This document shows positions 11,692 to 22,555 of a DNA stretch of 64,000 bases, piece after piece. The stretch covers positions 1,922,001 through 1,986,000 of the forward strand of contig OX596334.1 of assembly GCA_951394405.1 (NCBI GenBank). The letters run 5' to 3'. Every line of letters begins with the position of its first letter. Within the stretch, counting starts at the first letter, position 1. The notes under the pieces were generated by a model, which was not told the DNA's origin, did not search any database, and saw nothing but the letters and a program-made list of their open reading frames with translations. Origin of the DNA: Coprinellus micaceus. Lineage: Eukaryota > Basidiomycota > Agaricomycetes > Agaricales > Psathyrellaceae. The translations under genes were made by a program, and so were the position numbers.

Positions 11692-13229
11692 GCTTGGCGC
11701 GGGGGAACTTCAGGGGCCAAGTCGGTCGGGATGTGGAGGAATGGGTGAGGTCTACACCAGCCAGGGAGGACGGTAAAGAGGGAAACGAGGGAAACCCTGG
11801 GAGACTCTATGTCCAGCAGCGGAGGGGGTTATCAAGAATCAGAGGACTGAAAGATGTCAAGAACGACGGTGACAACGCGGTGCCCCGACTTTGGTTCGGA
11901 CAGGTCTTGACAAACAAAGTCTGAAACTGATCACGATCACTGGCAAATCTTATCATTACACGCCAAGTTGGATCAGAGATCTGTCAACGCTCCGATCGTG
12001 ATGGCGCATGGATATTCCCAGGGATCTCAGCCACGAACCAGCGGTGATCCATTCACGAGCCATATAGCCTCTCCCCGGCTCTCCAAGGAGACCTCTCTCC
12101 CCGGAGAGCTGAAATGGACCTCCAAAGGTTCTCCTCCGCTGTAACGTGACGTCTAGCCCGATTATATAATCAGTTTGGATGGTCGCGCCGTTGGATATTT
12201 ACTCGCCGTTTCATTCATTGGTTCACAATATTGAATATTGAATGCAGTCGGATAAAAGGTGTATTAAGCAGATAAACTAATATACATGATGGGTCCATAC
12301 ATTTATGTAGTCCTACAGCGATGCCACATTGTTGTTACCTGGCTTGGAGAGGAGCGCTACACCGTGACAGAGCCTCTACATCTGGAAATTGAAATGGCAA
12401 ATCCCTACGAGACTATATGTGAGCACGACGACGTAGACTGCCAGCACATTTGGAGCTACTCAGGAGCTACTCACCTTGTGATCCACGTCACTCGGAACTC
12501 CCGCTCCCCCACAGCCCGAACACTCATGACCTGGGATGATAGACTCGGGTCCCCAAATCCCTCTCTCGCCACATCCACCAAGTGTGCCGAAGTTTAACTA
12601 ACGAAGGGTATCAGTATGTTGTGAGGGAAATGAAAACAAAGAATAAACAAACTCACTCACTGTCACTGGCCGACCTGCCTTGACCTTGGGGGTGATGCCG
12701 AATGTGGAGAACAATGCGAGAGAGCAAGAAACGCGGACTCGACGTGGCGGGCCTTATGAGTGATTGAGAGTGAGAAGCATTGACTAAGGCAAGCCGAGCT
12801 GTTGCCGAGCCATCGCCTCTGTGGAAAGGGACCGACACAACAAAAAAAAACACCAAGTCCCTGAATTGAGTATCCCCTGGAGAACCCACCCGGGATATCC
12901 CCAGGGCATCCAAGGGATGTCATGTCGAGCACTGCAGGCGAGCGGGAAGCGAACAGTCGCCGATATCCGTGGGAAGGCCTCTGGCGATCAGCCAGTGCGC
13001 GGCAAGGATCTCCTTACGAGAGCGCCGCCTGTTAGCTGTGGGCCCTCTGGCACGATTGCGCGTGTACAGCCACAAGATTGAGCCTAAAGCCTCCTAAAGC
13101 GTATTCAAGGGAACGACTAGTAAATAAATGAGCAGGTATGTAGGAGTGGGGGAGTGGTATCCAAGAAATAAAAGAATGAGGAAAGGAAGGCATGAACCTG
13201 GGTATCGGGGTATTCAGTCAAGGAACCGC
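11692..13229. other. 1.5-kb intergenic region, no supported gene
   Basis: This holds the upstream region of the SLY41-like gene and the 3' flank of SFH5. A 103-codon ATG frame (12286-12597) has a mixed composition and no recognisable domain, and the frames at 12653-13081 overlap one another on both strands. I therefore call no gene. AT-rich sequence lies at about 12160-12290. Confidence 0.5.
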
Positions 13230-14654
13230 TCAAAATGCTTCCGCATCCCCACCATACCGCTTCGGCAGTTCCTTCGCGTCGATGTGGGGAAGCAAGGCCG
13301 ACTGTAAAGCAGAAGTCGAGGAGCCAACAACAGCCATCTTGGCCATAGTAGCCGAGGGTATAAGCGCCTTGAACGCCCAGAAAATCCAGGTCATCCACGA
13401 GGGGACGTTGATGAAGAACTTCTTGTACAGGAGTTCAGGGTAGTGTGATCCAAAGATGTTCGTAGACTCGGACGCAGCGGCCTTCGAGTTGGCGTCGCGG
13501 CTGGAAAGGCTCACACCGGCATAGTCTATGAAATAATGGGTGAGTTGGAGATGCCAGTCAGCGCGTAATGAGGGGGACAGACCATGAATCTGAAGGGTCT
13601 GGTCGACCTCGGTGAAATCGAGAAGCGCAACGCTGCGCTCCTGCAGGGCAACACGCCACCTGCGGAGAACGGGTGAGTATACACAAACGCCTACTATCGC
13701 TCGCTACCATAAACCGCACCTAATGAAACGCTGGACATCGGAGAAGACGGACTTCAAGTCCGGGTTAGCGCCGTAGAGGTTATAACTAAAGAGGCGCGTC
13801 AACCATCGACCCTATGTGACACAACAAGTGAGGAAACGACGTACACAATAGGCCTATCCCCCTTGTCGCGTCCATATATGATCCCCATGTCATCAAACAA
13901 GTCCTTGGGGAACTCCTCTTTGAGAGCCGCCTCGATATCGAACGACTCCCTCCAGCGAAGCGTATTCACGAGCATCTCGCGTGCTGCAGTCGGGCTGAGG
14001 TTCCTCGCGCGCAGGAACTTCATCAAGATGACGCTGACGCGAGCGTCGGACTTGGGCTTCGTAGGGTCGACGACAACGCCCCAGATGGTGAACGGAGTCG
14101 ACTTGGCCTGAGGCTCGTCGGGGAAGGCTTCTGCCAGGATATCGGGAAGCTGGGCCTGTGGGAGCAGGCGGTTATTAGGGGCAGTTCTTGAGCGTGGTTG
14201 CCTTTGCCAAACGTACCCTGAAGTCCTTCAACGCTTTCCACTCGGCCTCAGTGAAGTGGCCAGTCAAAGTGTTCTGCGGCTCCTTATCCTCCGTTTCATC
14301 TTTCTTCTCCGACACTGCGGGGAGTGCAGCAGGCGCCCCGGGCGTTGGCGAAGGGGGCGCAGCGGAGATGTCAGGCTTCGCGGCCTCAGCAGGCGCAGCG
14401 GGAGCAGGAGCGGTACTCGTATTCGTCATTTCGACCTTTGGCGCGTCCTCCGTAACTACAACCTCTTCCTTGGGGTCCTTTGCGACCTCTGGGGTAGCTT
14501 CAGGCTTGCTGGCTTCAACGACGGGTTCAGGTGCAGGAGCGACCTTGTCTTGAGCAGATTCCGTGGCAGTAGGTTGGTCGGGCGACGCTGCGACAGGGGC
14601 TGCGGATTGAACCTGGTCGGAGGGGGCGTTCTGGGTCGTAGCAGGGTCGGACAT
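13230..14654 (-). CDS. sfh5: Phosphatidylinositol transfer protein SFH5 (Sec14-like, CRAL-TRIO)
   Basis: Predicted lipid-transfer protein at ER and membrane contact sites. Five exons: 14217-14654, 13845-14155, 13720-13785, 13583-13659 and 13230-13525, totalling 395 aa. Residues 1-125 are an Ala/Pro/Glu-rich disordered extension, followed by LTGHFTEAEWKALKDFR. The CRAL-TRIO N-lobe contains VILMKFLRARNLSPTAAREM and LRWRESFDIEAALKEEFP. The lipid-binding lobe has IVYNLYGANPDLKSVF, RWRVALQERSVALLDF, TNIFGSHYPELLYKKFFIN and VPSWMTWIFWAFKALIP, and the protein ends LPKRYGGDAEAF. These are the usual SFH5 blocks in the usual order. The start ATG at 14654 is the first in the open frame. Confidence 0.9.
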
Positions 14655-15473
14655 CTTGCCTTATATAAGAAAAGGAAACGTGTTTTAGGCGTGCCGAAGA
14701 AGAGAGGAGTATCAGGGAATGTTAGAAGCTAAGCTCAGTGAGAGTAGAACGTTCCAGGACTACCGGCGCCAGTAGCTTAGGCTCTGGCGAGGATCGTGCG
14801 ACATCTGATTAGATGGTGGCCCTTGCGACATCTCTTTTTCTGTCCTCCAGCGCTCAGAATTTCACTTCCACGATAAATAGATAACATTGGCAACACCAAG
14901 TCTACATGTTCACTCGGTGTGGTCGAGTGGACCCTATAGGGTCTTTAACCGAGCCTATGTGCCGGGTTCAGGGCCAAACGTAAAATATGACATGAACCAC
15001 AAGGTTCCGAAGTCGGCCCCTCCTGCCTTGAATTGTGTAGTTCGACATTGGGGTACCCCGTAGCACTTGTGCATCCTCAAAACAAGTTGGAAAGTATATC
15101 GAAATGCTTGCAACCCTCATAGACGCAGTGGAAGGTCGCCATCGAGCCGTACCAAGGAAGAGCCTCTGCCTTGCGAACAACGCAAGGTACCAATGCATAG
15201 GTTCTGTGTCCGAACTAACGATGGCAACTCTTTGCACACAGGCGGCGTTCCGGGGATACAACTGGCCAGCTAGTGTCAATGAAACCTCGCCAATTCCTGG
15301 AATGCAACTTCAGGATGGCGGCATAGTCTAGGCCAACAGAACGAATGGAATAGGAAGCGCAGTTCATGACGGCAGAGGGAAATCCAGACACCGAAGGCAC
15401 GCGAGAGGTGGTCCCTGAGGGTGTGGTAAATTTCTTCAAGCCGAGATGGCAAACATCATACTTTACCACTTCT
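14655..15473. other. Intergenic region carrying duplicated non-coding sequence
   Basis: 14842-14920 resembles 54796-54870, sharing TCCAGCGCTCA, ACACCAAGTCTACAT and CACTCGGTG. From about 14945 onward the sequence matches 58330-58823, the 3' flank of the HNH-like paralogue (for example GGGCCAAACGTA and ACATGAACCACAAGGTTCCG). No coding frame is conserved between the two, so I read it as 3' flank of the duplicated gene. Confidence 0.7.
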
Positions 15474-16938
15474 CTAGGAAGACTCGTTGGGTCGCTCTTG
15501 ACGATCCCAAAGTGAGGATAAAAGGGCTTGATCATCCTCATCCAATTCATGGTCTATATCCAGTTTTTTTTCAGCACGCCTTACTACTGTCCATTCAAAA
15601 GGACGACTCACCATTGGGGCCAGACATCATATCAAACATCTCGTCCATTGTGAAATCATCTTCCTCTGCCAAGGCAAGCATCACTTCCTCATCCATGTTG
15701 GGGTCCCTTGGCTGAGAACTTCTACCCCGTCCACGGCGGTTGCGGCTGGCAGGTGCAGAGAATACAGGCGCTTCTTCGGATTCTTCACCACTCCATCTGT
15801 CCTCACCACTCCAATCTCCTTCCTCATCAGAGGAGGTTGCATTATGCTGGACTGCTGGGGCAAGTCGTACCGGTTTCCAATAGATAGCGTCAACGAGTAT
15901 CGTAGTTTTCTTCATCAACAAGCGGGTGTGATCTTCCAGCTCCGGCCAGTCTGAACGCTCATACCGCCTGAACTTGATTTGCGATGAAAGAGCGACTAGG
16001 AGCGGGTTGAGGTGATCTTTCTCTGTTTGACGGAAGTTTGGGTTGAACGCGAAGGGAGGGAGGCGGGGAGATTCGCGACCTGCTGCTAGTGGGAATTGGC
16101 GGAGTACCCCATCCGGCGCCACCTGGTAGAGCGTGGGTGTGTACTCGGCCCCTGAGTATACAGGCAGGACACTTCCACAGGGGAGGAAGTGCTTGGGGTG
16201 CAGGATGACGAGCTCATAAGTAGAACTCGCAAACCCCTGCCTGAAAATCTATGGGACAAAATTTAGTGGGCCCACGAGAGCTTTGAAGTTTGCGTAGAGA
16301 AGAACTGACGCTGAAGCAACGGGCGTAGCGGCAGCCTTTGTCTGACTGTTCTTGCCACACTTCATTTTCCTTCTTGAGGAGTTGGGTGAGCCGGTCAAGG
16401 CTCTCGAGCGATAGGGTGACTGTTATCATCCCAAATTTGTCCATCGCCGAGTGTAACATCGGGTCAACTGGGTCCAAAAACCGTCAATCTCCTTGATAGT
16501 TCTAGTGAGAGATGACAGGCTTACGATTCACCAAGTTTTCAGGGTGATCTAGGGTAAAATCCAGCCTTGCGACCCCAAGATTCACGAGATGCCTCGCCTG
16601 CAAGATAACTGAGACTTGGATCAAAAAAACGAAAATGCGAACTCTTGACATACAATCGCCTTCCCCAACCGTCCATTCCCTCGAACTGCGTTGAGCCAAT
16701 GTGCCCTTTCATTGGAATAGCATAGCCCATTCGTGATGAAAGAAGGCTCATCGCGGGCGATGTTGCGTTCTTCTCCGCTAATGGATCGATCCGTGCTCGA
16801 GATTGCAGACGATCCGCCGTTAGAAGTCGGGCCCCGTCTAATTGCTGGGGCGCCCCACCCTGGGATCGCACGAAGGTGGCCGTCGTTGAACGAGGTGGTG
16901 ATATGCAGGTGCCCGGATTTTATTATGGCGGTAGACAT
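15474..16938 (-). CDS. Hypothetical protein, HNH-like motif family (copy 1)
   Basis: Five exons (high to low): 16654-16938, 16525-16597, 16310-16467, 15612-16248 and 15474-15553, joining to 410 aa. Residues 73-83 (CYSNERAHWLN), 116-119 (NLVN) and 120-129 (LDPMLHSAMD) give an AH...N...LH order like degenerate HNH nuclease modules of basidiomycete hypothetical proteins; this is inference. Next come a helical stretch (LESLDRLTQLLKKENEVWQ), a region with HPKHFLPCGSVLPVYSG, and an acidic C-terminus (SSDEEG, SGEDRWSGEES, ELDEDDQALL) with an RNRRGRGR patch. A paralogue with the same exon plan lies at 58824-60280. Here exon 3 ends at a GTCAGT donor that is absent from the paralogue. Confidence 0.75.
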
Positions 16939-17279
16939 GGTTGGTGGTGAACAAGATGAAGGTTCTGTGTCCAAAGTGGCGCAGTATTTGGGTGTGTTGT
17001 GCAACGCCCTCGCGTATTCAAGTTGGTGAGCTCGAACTCGGGGCCACCCGTTGATGTTTCCCGCACACGTCGCGATACCGCCAGGGCATACTGCGTGATG
17101 CTGCCAGGTCGGAACTCCGACGCACAGCCACATTGATTGTCAACAGAAGGGGTCTAGCGTATTACATTGGGGTTTACTCAGGTTCAATACATCGTATACA
17201 AAAGGTGTATCGTCTCGTCCCCTGAGCATCTGTGGTATCGTCGGACTGCGTGTGCCCGTAGGCCAATCACCCAGGTGAG
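16939..17279. other. Upstream flank of HNH-like copy 1 and left edge of the 12.3-kb duplication
   Basis: 16975-17040 matches 60322-60391, the shared promoter of the paralogue and PAF1. The match stops at the word CGAACTCG (17033-17040), exactly where the 12.3-kb duplicated unit begins. No gene is seen. Confidence 0.7.
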
Positions 17280-20200
17280 CCGATCCCTAATCGAACTGGC
17301 ATGTGACCGGGGCGTGTTCGTAGTTTGGTTCCCCCGTAAGTCTCCGGTGTCCACCCAAACAACAGGCGCTCTCGTGGTTTTCTCGTCTGGTGAGACTACG
17401 GCTGGCTGTTCGTGGTCTGAATGCCTCACCAGGCACAAGCAGGCCCCGCAAATTAAGTGTCTGGCCACCCAACGGCCAGCTTTCGTAGTCCAAACTCCTA
17501 TATGAGCCGTGGTTTTCCTCCCGACTGATATGTCTGACGAGACTACAAACCAGTACCCGTGGGCGCAGCGAAGGCGTTGATCGTTGGTCTCTCTAGACTA
17601 CGAGGAAATGTTCGTGGTCTAATTCCCCCGCTCACAGCCTCCCTTCGTAGCCAGACTCCCCACCTCAGCGCACGCTTGGTAGTGCAATCGCCTAGGTGAG
17701 CACACACTCTCTGTGACACATGATCTCCTTTCGTGGTGTGATCCTGCATACGAAGGACCCAATATACCTATTCGTACTCCCATTCCCCAGGTGAGCGCAT
17801 CCCATCCGAACATTGGTAGTCCAAATCCCCGCCTCACGTCCTCGTTTTGTAGTCTAATGCACAGGACAGACGAGCAAATGATGCCCATTCGCAGTCCCAA
17901 TCCCCGCCTCACGTCTTCGTTTCATTGTCTAATTCCCCAGGTGAGCCCGTCCGAACGACGATTCGTAGTCCAAACCCCGGCCTCACCAGATCTTTTGTAG
18001 CCTGATGTACCATACAGATCAGCAACCCAGGTCTGATTCGTCGTCTGATTTCCCAGGTGGAGGCATTCCGAAGGACGATTCGTAGTCCAAACCCCCGCCT
18101 CACCAGATCTCTCGCAGTCTAAAGTACCGTACAGATCGGCAACCCAGACCCAATTCGTAGTCCCATTCTTCAGGTGAGCACATCTCATCCGAACATTGGT
18201 AGTCCAAATCCCCCCCTCACGTCCTCGTTTTGTAGTCTAACGTACAGTACAGACGAGCAAGTGATGCCCATTCGCAGTCCCAATCCCCGCCTCACATCTT
18301 CGTTTTGTTGTCTAATTCCCCAGGTGAGCGCGTCCGAAGGATGATTCGTAGTCCAAACCCCCGCCTCACCGGATCCCTCGCGGTCTAAAGCACCATACAA
18401 ATCAGCAACCCAGGCCCCGTTCGTCGTCTGATTCCCCAGGTGAGCCCGTCCGAGCGACGATTCGTAGTCCGAGTCCCGCCTAACCGGATCCTTCGCAGTC
18501 TAAAGTACCGTACAAATCAGCAACCCAGGCTCCATTCGTCGTCTGATTCCCCAGGTGGGCCCGTCCCGAGGGATGATTCGTAGTCCAAACCCCCGCCTCA
18601 CCGGATCCCTCGCGGTCTAAAGCGCCATACAAATCAGCAACCCAGGCCCCGTTCGTCGTCTGATTCCCCAGGTGAGCCCGTCCGAGCGACGATTCGTAGT
18701 CCAAATCCCCGCCTCACCGCATCTCTCACAGTCTAAAGCACCATACAAATCAGCACTTCAGGCCCCGTTTGTTGTCTGATTCCCCAGGTGAGCCCGTCCC
18801 GAGGGATGATTCGTAGTCCAAACCCCCGCCTCACCGGATCCCTCGCGGTCTAAAGCGCCATACAAATCAGCAACCCAGGCCCCGTTCGTCGTCTGATTCC
18901 CCAGGTGAGCCCGTCCGAGCGACGATTCGTAGTCCGAGTCCCCGCCTCACCGGATCCTTCGCAGTCGAAAGTACCGTACAAATCAGCAGCCCAGGCCCCG
19001 TTCGTCGTCTGATTCCCCAGGTGAGCCCGTCCCGAGGGATGATTCGTAGTCCAAATCCCCGCCTCACCGCATCTCTCGCAGTCTAAAGCGCCATACAAAT
19101 CAGCAATTCAGGCCCCGTTTGTCGTCTGATTCCCCAGGTAAGCGCGTCCTGAACGATGATTTGTAGTCCGAATCCCCGCCTCACGTCTTCGTTTTGTAGT
19201 CTGATGTACCATACAAACGAGCAAGTGATGCACACTCGTCGTCTCAATCCCTGCCTCACGTCTTCATTTTGTTGTCTGATTCACCGAGTGAGCACGTCGC
19301 GGGCGACGATTCGTAGTCCAAACCCCCGCCTCACCAGATCTCACGCAGTCTGATTTACCATACAGATCAGCCACCCAGGCCCTATTCGTCGTCTGATCCA
19401 CCAGGTGAGCACGTCCCGAGCGACGATTCGTTGTCCAATCCCCACCTCAGCGGATCCCTCACGGTCTAACGCACCATACAAATCAGCAACCCAGGCTCCA
19501 TTCGTCGTCTGATTCCCCAGGTGATCGCGTCCCGAGCGACGATTCGTAGTTCAAATCCCCGCCTCACCAGATCCCTCGCGGTCTAAAGCACTATACAAAT
19601 CAGCAATTCAGGCGCTGTTCGTCGTCTGATTCCCCAGGTGAGCCCGTCCGAGCGACGACTCGTAGTCCAAATCCCCGCCTCACCGCATCTCTCGCAGTCT
19701 GATGTACCGTACAGATCGGCAACCCAGGCCCCATTCGTAGTCTCGTCCCCCAGGTGAGCGCATTCCCAACGTAGACTGGCAGTCCAAATCCCTGCTCACC
19801 ACATCTCTCGTAGTCTAGTTTTCGTGCGAATGACCAGCGTGAGCGAACACTCGTAGTCTAAATCCCCGCCTCACAACTTTGTTTTGTAGCCTGATGCACC
19901 GGGTGAGCGTGTCCCGAGCGACGATTCGTAGTCCAACCCTCTCACCACGTCTCTCGCAGTCTGATGTATCGCGCGAATGACTCAGCCGAGGCTCGATTCG
20001 TAGTCCGAGTCCCCACCTCAGCACTTTGTTTTGTAGTCTCATTCTTCGTATGAAGGACCAATACAACCCCGTTCGTAGTGCCACTCCCCAGGTGAGCGCA
20101 TCACTAACGAAAGCTCGTAGTCCGAATCCACCCTCACCACATCTCTCGTAGTCTAATTACCACGCGAATGACCCACGCGAGTCTCAATTCGTGGTGCCAT

Positions 20201-20370
20201 TCCCCAAGTGAGCGCGTCCCAAACGTGGCGTCGTAGTCCAATTGCCCGTCTGACTGGCCTAGCACCCACAAAGGCCCCATTCGTAGTGCTATTTCCCAGG
20301 TAATTAGATCTTCTGTCACCACTTTCGTACACTGACCACTTTGCGAACAATATTCGTAGTCAAACGTTCA
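17280..20370. repeat. Degenerate ~116-bp satellite array (copy 1)
   Basis: About 3.1 kb of diverged tandem units. A typical unit starts GATTCGTAGTCCAAA, continues with CCCCCGCCTCACC, GGTCTAAAGCACCATACAAA and TTCGTCGTCTGATTCC, and ends CAGGTGAGC. Unit starts at 18343, 18459, 18574 and 18691 give spacings of 115-117 bp. About 20 units can be counted, the outer ones more diverged. Each unit contains three related words (TCGTAGTCC, TCGCGGTCT, TCGTCGTCT), suggesting an older repeat of about 39 bp. The small open frames within are by-products of repetition. Confidence 0.9.
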
Positions 20371-20499
20371 ACCGCGTCTACGACAATGTGACGCACCCAA
20401 GACTTTTCGCAAGCGCCAAGAAACCAAGCGCCCGACGGTTTTCATTATACTATGAGACAAAGAGCAGCTAACATCCATGGGGTCTACGGGGTCTCGCCT

Positions 20500-22296
20500 T
20501 CACGAGAAAAACAAGAAGCTCTTGTAGCCTTCGCTGCCGATATACCTCTCGCGTGTCCGCTCCTCGAAGGGCGCTCGAACATCCAACCCTGACACCTGTT
20601 CGATAAGAATGGATGCCCGTTCTCCCAAATCCACGTTCAGGTCCCTCAAAGCGGTGTTTTTGTTCACGTCCCAGTACTGGGCATCGAGGATTTGCAAGAG
20701 GTAACGGGCGTCTGTGGGGTGGGTCAGGAGGCTAGCACGCAGAAACACGAGAACGAGCGTACCATGATCATCCTGGTTCCCGTAGGCGCAAAGCCTGCAC
20801 ATGAACGAGAACATGTCTTGGAGGCTCATTTTACTGGAATCGACGCTGTAGAGGTGCACCTCCCGGAGGGACATGGGAGGACCGGCAGAGCAAGGTGAGC
20901 CATCTTCCTTTGCGTTCCCCACAATTTCAAGCAGCAATTCGCGAGTGCACGGTGCCCCTCCCTCGAAGCCAAACTTCTCGAGGTTTGGGAGTTGACGCAT
21001 GGCTGTGCGTATCTTGGACGACGCGGGGTAGCGAGTCCCTACAACTTGAAGTTCCCGAATGCTGGGCTTTGGTTCACCGTGTAGGATCCAATCGAGGGCG
21101 GGCTCCACAGAGCAGTCGACCGACACGGCGAAGGATAATAAGCCGGGGAGGATCAACTTGCCATGGATGAATAGCTGGTTAAGGTACAACGGGTCGTCAC
21201 TGCCGATCCACCCCGACGCCCCACAGATGTGAAGCTTTCGAAGCTTGTGGTTGATGACCTCCTCGCTCAGCAAGGCCATCATCTGTTCGGGGGCAGCAGC
21301 GAGCGCGTCGTGGAAACGCACCCCACAAACAAGCACCTCCAGTCCCTGGGAGTGGCGGATGAGATCGCGTATGTGGATGGGGTAGATGAAGGAACGGGTG
21401 ATGAGGGATTGAAGGTCCGTCCATGGCCTCCTTGCAACCACGTCGTGAAGGCAGTCGCTGCCCTGCCATAAGTCCTCGTCGATGTCGGTGTTGATCCGTT
21501 TGAGGTTCTTCCCGCCCCAAATAGTCTTGCGGTCCATGGGGTCGTCTTCCTGGCCGTGCCCCAACTGGCCAAAGTAGTAATAATCGCCCAGTCGAGTGCG
21601 CATGTCGATATTCTCCAGCATTGGCCACGACGGAGACGATATCGCGGTGGTGAGCATGTCGAATGGTGGCCAATACTCCGACCACCCGCGGACGATGAGG
21701 TTCTTGACGTAGGGGGCGACGACAGCAATGTGATTGGCGCGGAGCGGACGGTTCGCCAACGGAAAGTCGTGACAGTTATACATTTCGCTTAAACGGTCTG
21801 TTGTCGGGCACAGGTTGCGCAAGGCGATCGTAGTTGAGAAGAAAAGAGTGATGGAAGGCGTTCTACCCGGGGCGGGCTTTAACGACATGGCGAGGGCGGA
21901 CATGGGTGTGGTCGAGGGTGGCATTAGTGATTGGCATAGGGCGTAGGTTAGCCCGTATCCACGGTATGTCACCAGATACGACGATTGCTTGTCGCAGACG
22001 AGGCCAGCCACGTTCCATAGTGTCATGGCATTTTCATCGGCTACAGCCTTCCAGCTTTTGCACACCGCTCGTACCACGGGATCCGCCCCAAGGGTGATCA
22101 ACTCTGTCCCTTGGGAGAGGCCACCTCGATCCTCCGAGTAGGCCCTCGCGGACTTGAGCGTCTTCGCCACGAACCTGCTCTGGTCGAATATGTTGACCCA
22201 GACCTCGGGTGGCACGCGCTCGATGGCTGGGGAGGAAATGTTGCAGGGCGAGAGTCGGGAGGGAGAGGCTGAGGGTGTGGGAGGCGAGGCGAGCAT
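20500..22296 (-). CDS. F-box protein (copy 1)
   Basis: Single-exon gene. The ATG at 22296, in CACCATGC context, gives 598 aa; the frame stays open for 34 more codons but begins there with GTG, not ATG. After a Ser/Pro-rich start, IERVPPEVWVNIFDQSRFV and, after an insertion, VVRAVCKSWKAVADENAMTLW form an F-box, the SKP1-binding module of SCF ubiquitin ligases. The rest is irregular leucine-rich repeats (VKNLIVRGWS, LEVLVCGVRF, LRKLHICGAS, IRELQVVGTR), the likely target-binding part. The target is unknown. It is followed on the same strand by a second F-box gene 260 bp upstream. An identical copy lies at 33122-34918. Confidence 0.85.
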   Translation of the reverse strand: MLASPPTPSASPSRLSPCNISSPAIERVPPEVWVNIFDQSRFVAKTLKSARAYSEDRGGLSQGTELITLGADPVVRAVCKSWKAVADENAMTLWNVAGLVCDKQSSYLVTYRGYGLTYALCQSLMPPSTTPMSALAMSLKPAPGRTPSITLFFSTTIALRNLCPTTDRLSEMYNCHDFPLANRPLRANHIAVVAPYVKNLIVRGWSEYWPPFDMLTTAISSPSWPMLENIDMRTRLGDYYYFGQLGHGQEDDPMDRKTIWGGKNLKRINTDIDEDLWQGSDCLHDVVARRPWTDLQSLITRSFIYPIHIRDLIRHSQGLEVLVCGVRFHDALAAAPEQMMALLSEEVINHKLRKLHICGASGWIGSDDPLYLNQLFIHGKLILPGLLSFAVSVDCSVEPALDWILHGEPKPSIRELQVVGTRYPASSKIRTAMRQLPNLEKFGFEGGAPCTRELLLEIVGNAKEDGSPCSAGPPMSLREVHLYSVDSSKMSLQDMFSFMCRLCAYGNQDDHGTLVLVFLRASLLTHPTDARYLLQILDAQYWDVNKNTALRDLNVDLGERASILIEQVSGLDVRAPFEERTRERYIGSEGYKSFLFFS

Positions 22297-22555
22297 GGTG
22301 ATACGGTTTCGAAAAGAGTAAAATGCAGCAGTGTTGAACCAGGAGAAAAGCACGAAATTCCGAGGAAAGAGCTCCAGACGAAGAGGGTAAGCCTTCACGT
22401 CTGGTTTTTGAGGCTCGGGCCGTCTTTTCCGGTGTTTTCGGCGTCTAAACGATTACGTGTGACATGTAACGGGCGCGAAAATGCGCGAAGTTCAGGAAGT
22501 TAGGAAGAAGACTAAACAAATTTTCTATAAGCCGACAAAATATCTTCTATAGAAG

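Noticed and set aside
12286..12597. 103-codon plus-strand frame starting with ATG
   Set aside because: No domain, no conserved neighbour copy and no clear promoter. Frames of this length arise by chance here.
17280..20370. Series of 60-97-codon minus-strand frames with repeating GVWTTN and LGNQTTN words
   Set aside because: They follow the 116-bp satellite period; 116 is not a multiple of three, so frames shift from unit to unit. They are by-products of repetition, not genes.
17280..20370. CRISPR-like array
   Set aside because: The units are contiguous and diverged, without constant repeats separated by unique spacers, and the host is eukaryotic.
22297..22398. 34-codon extension of the first F-box gene
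   Set aside because: It begins with GTG, and the first ATG in good context is at 22296.
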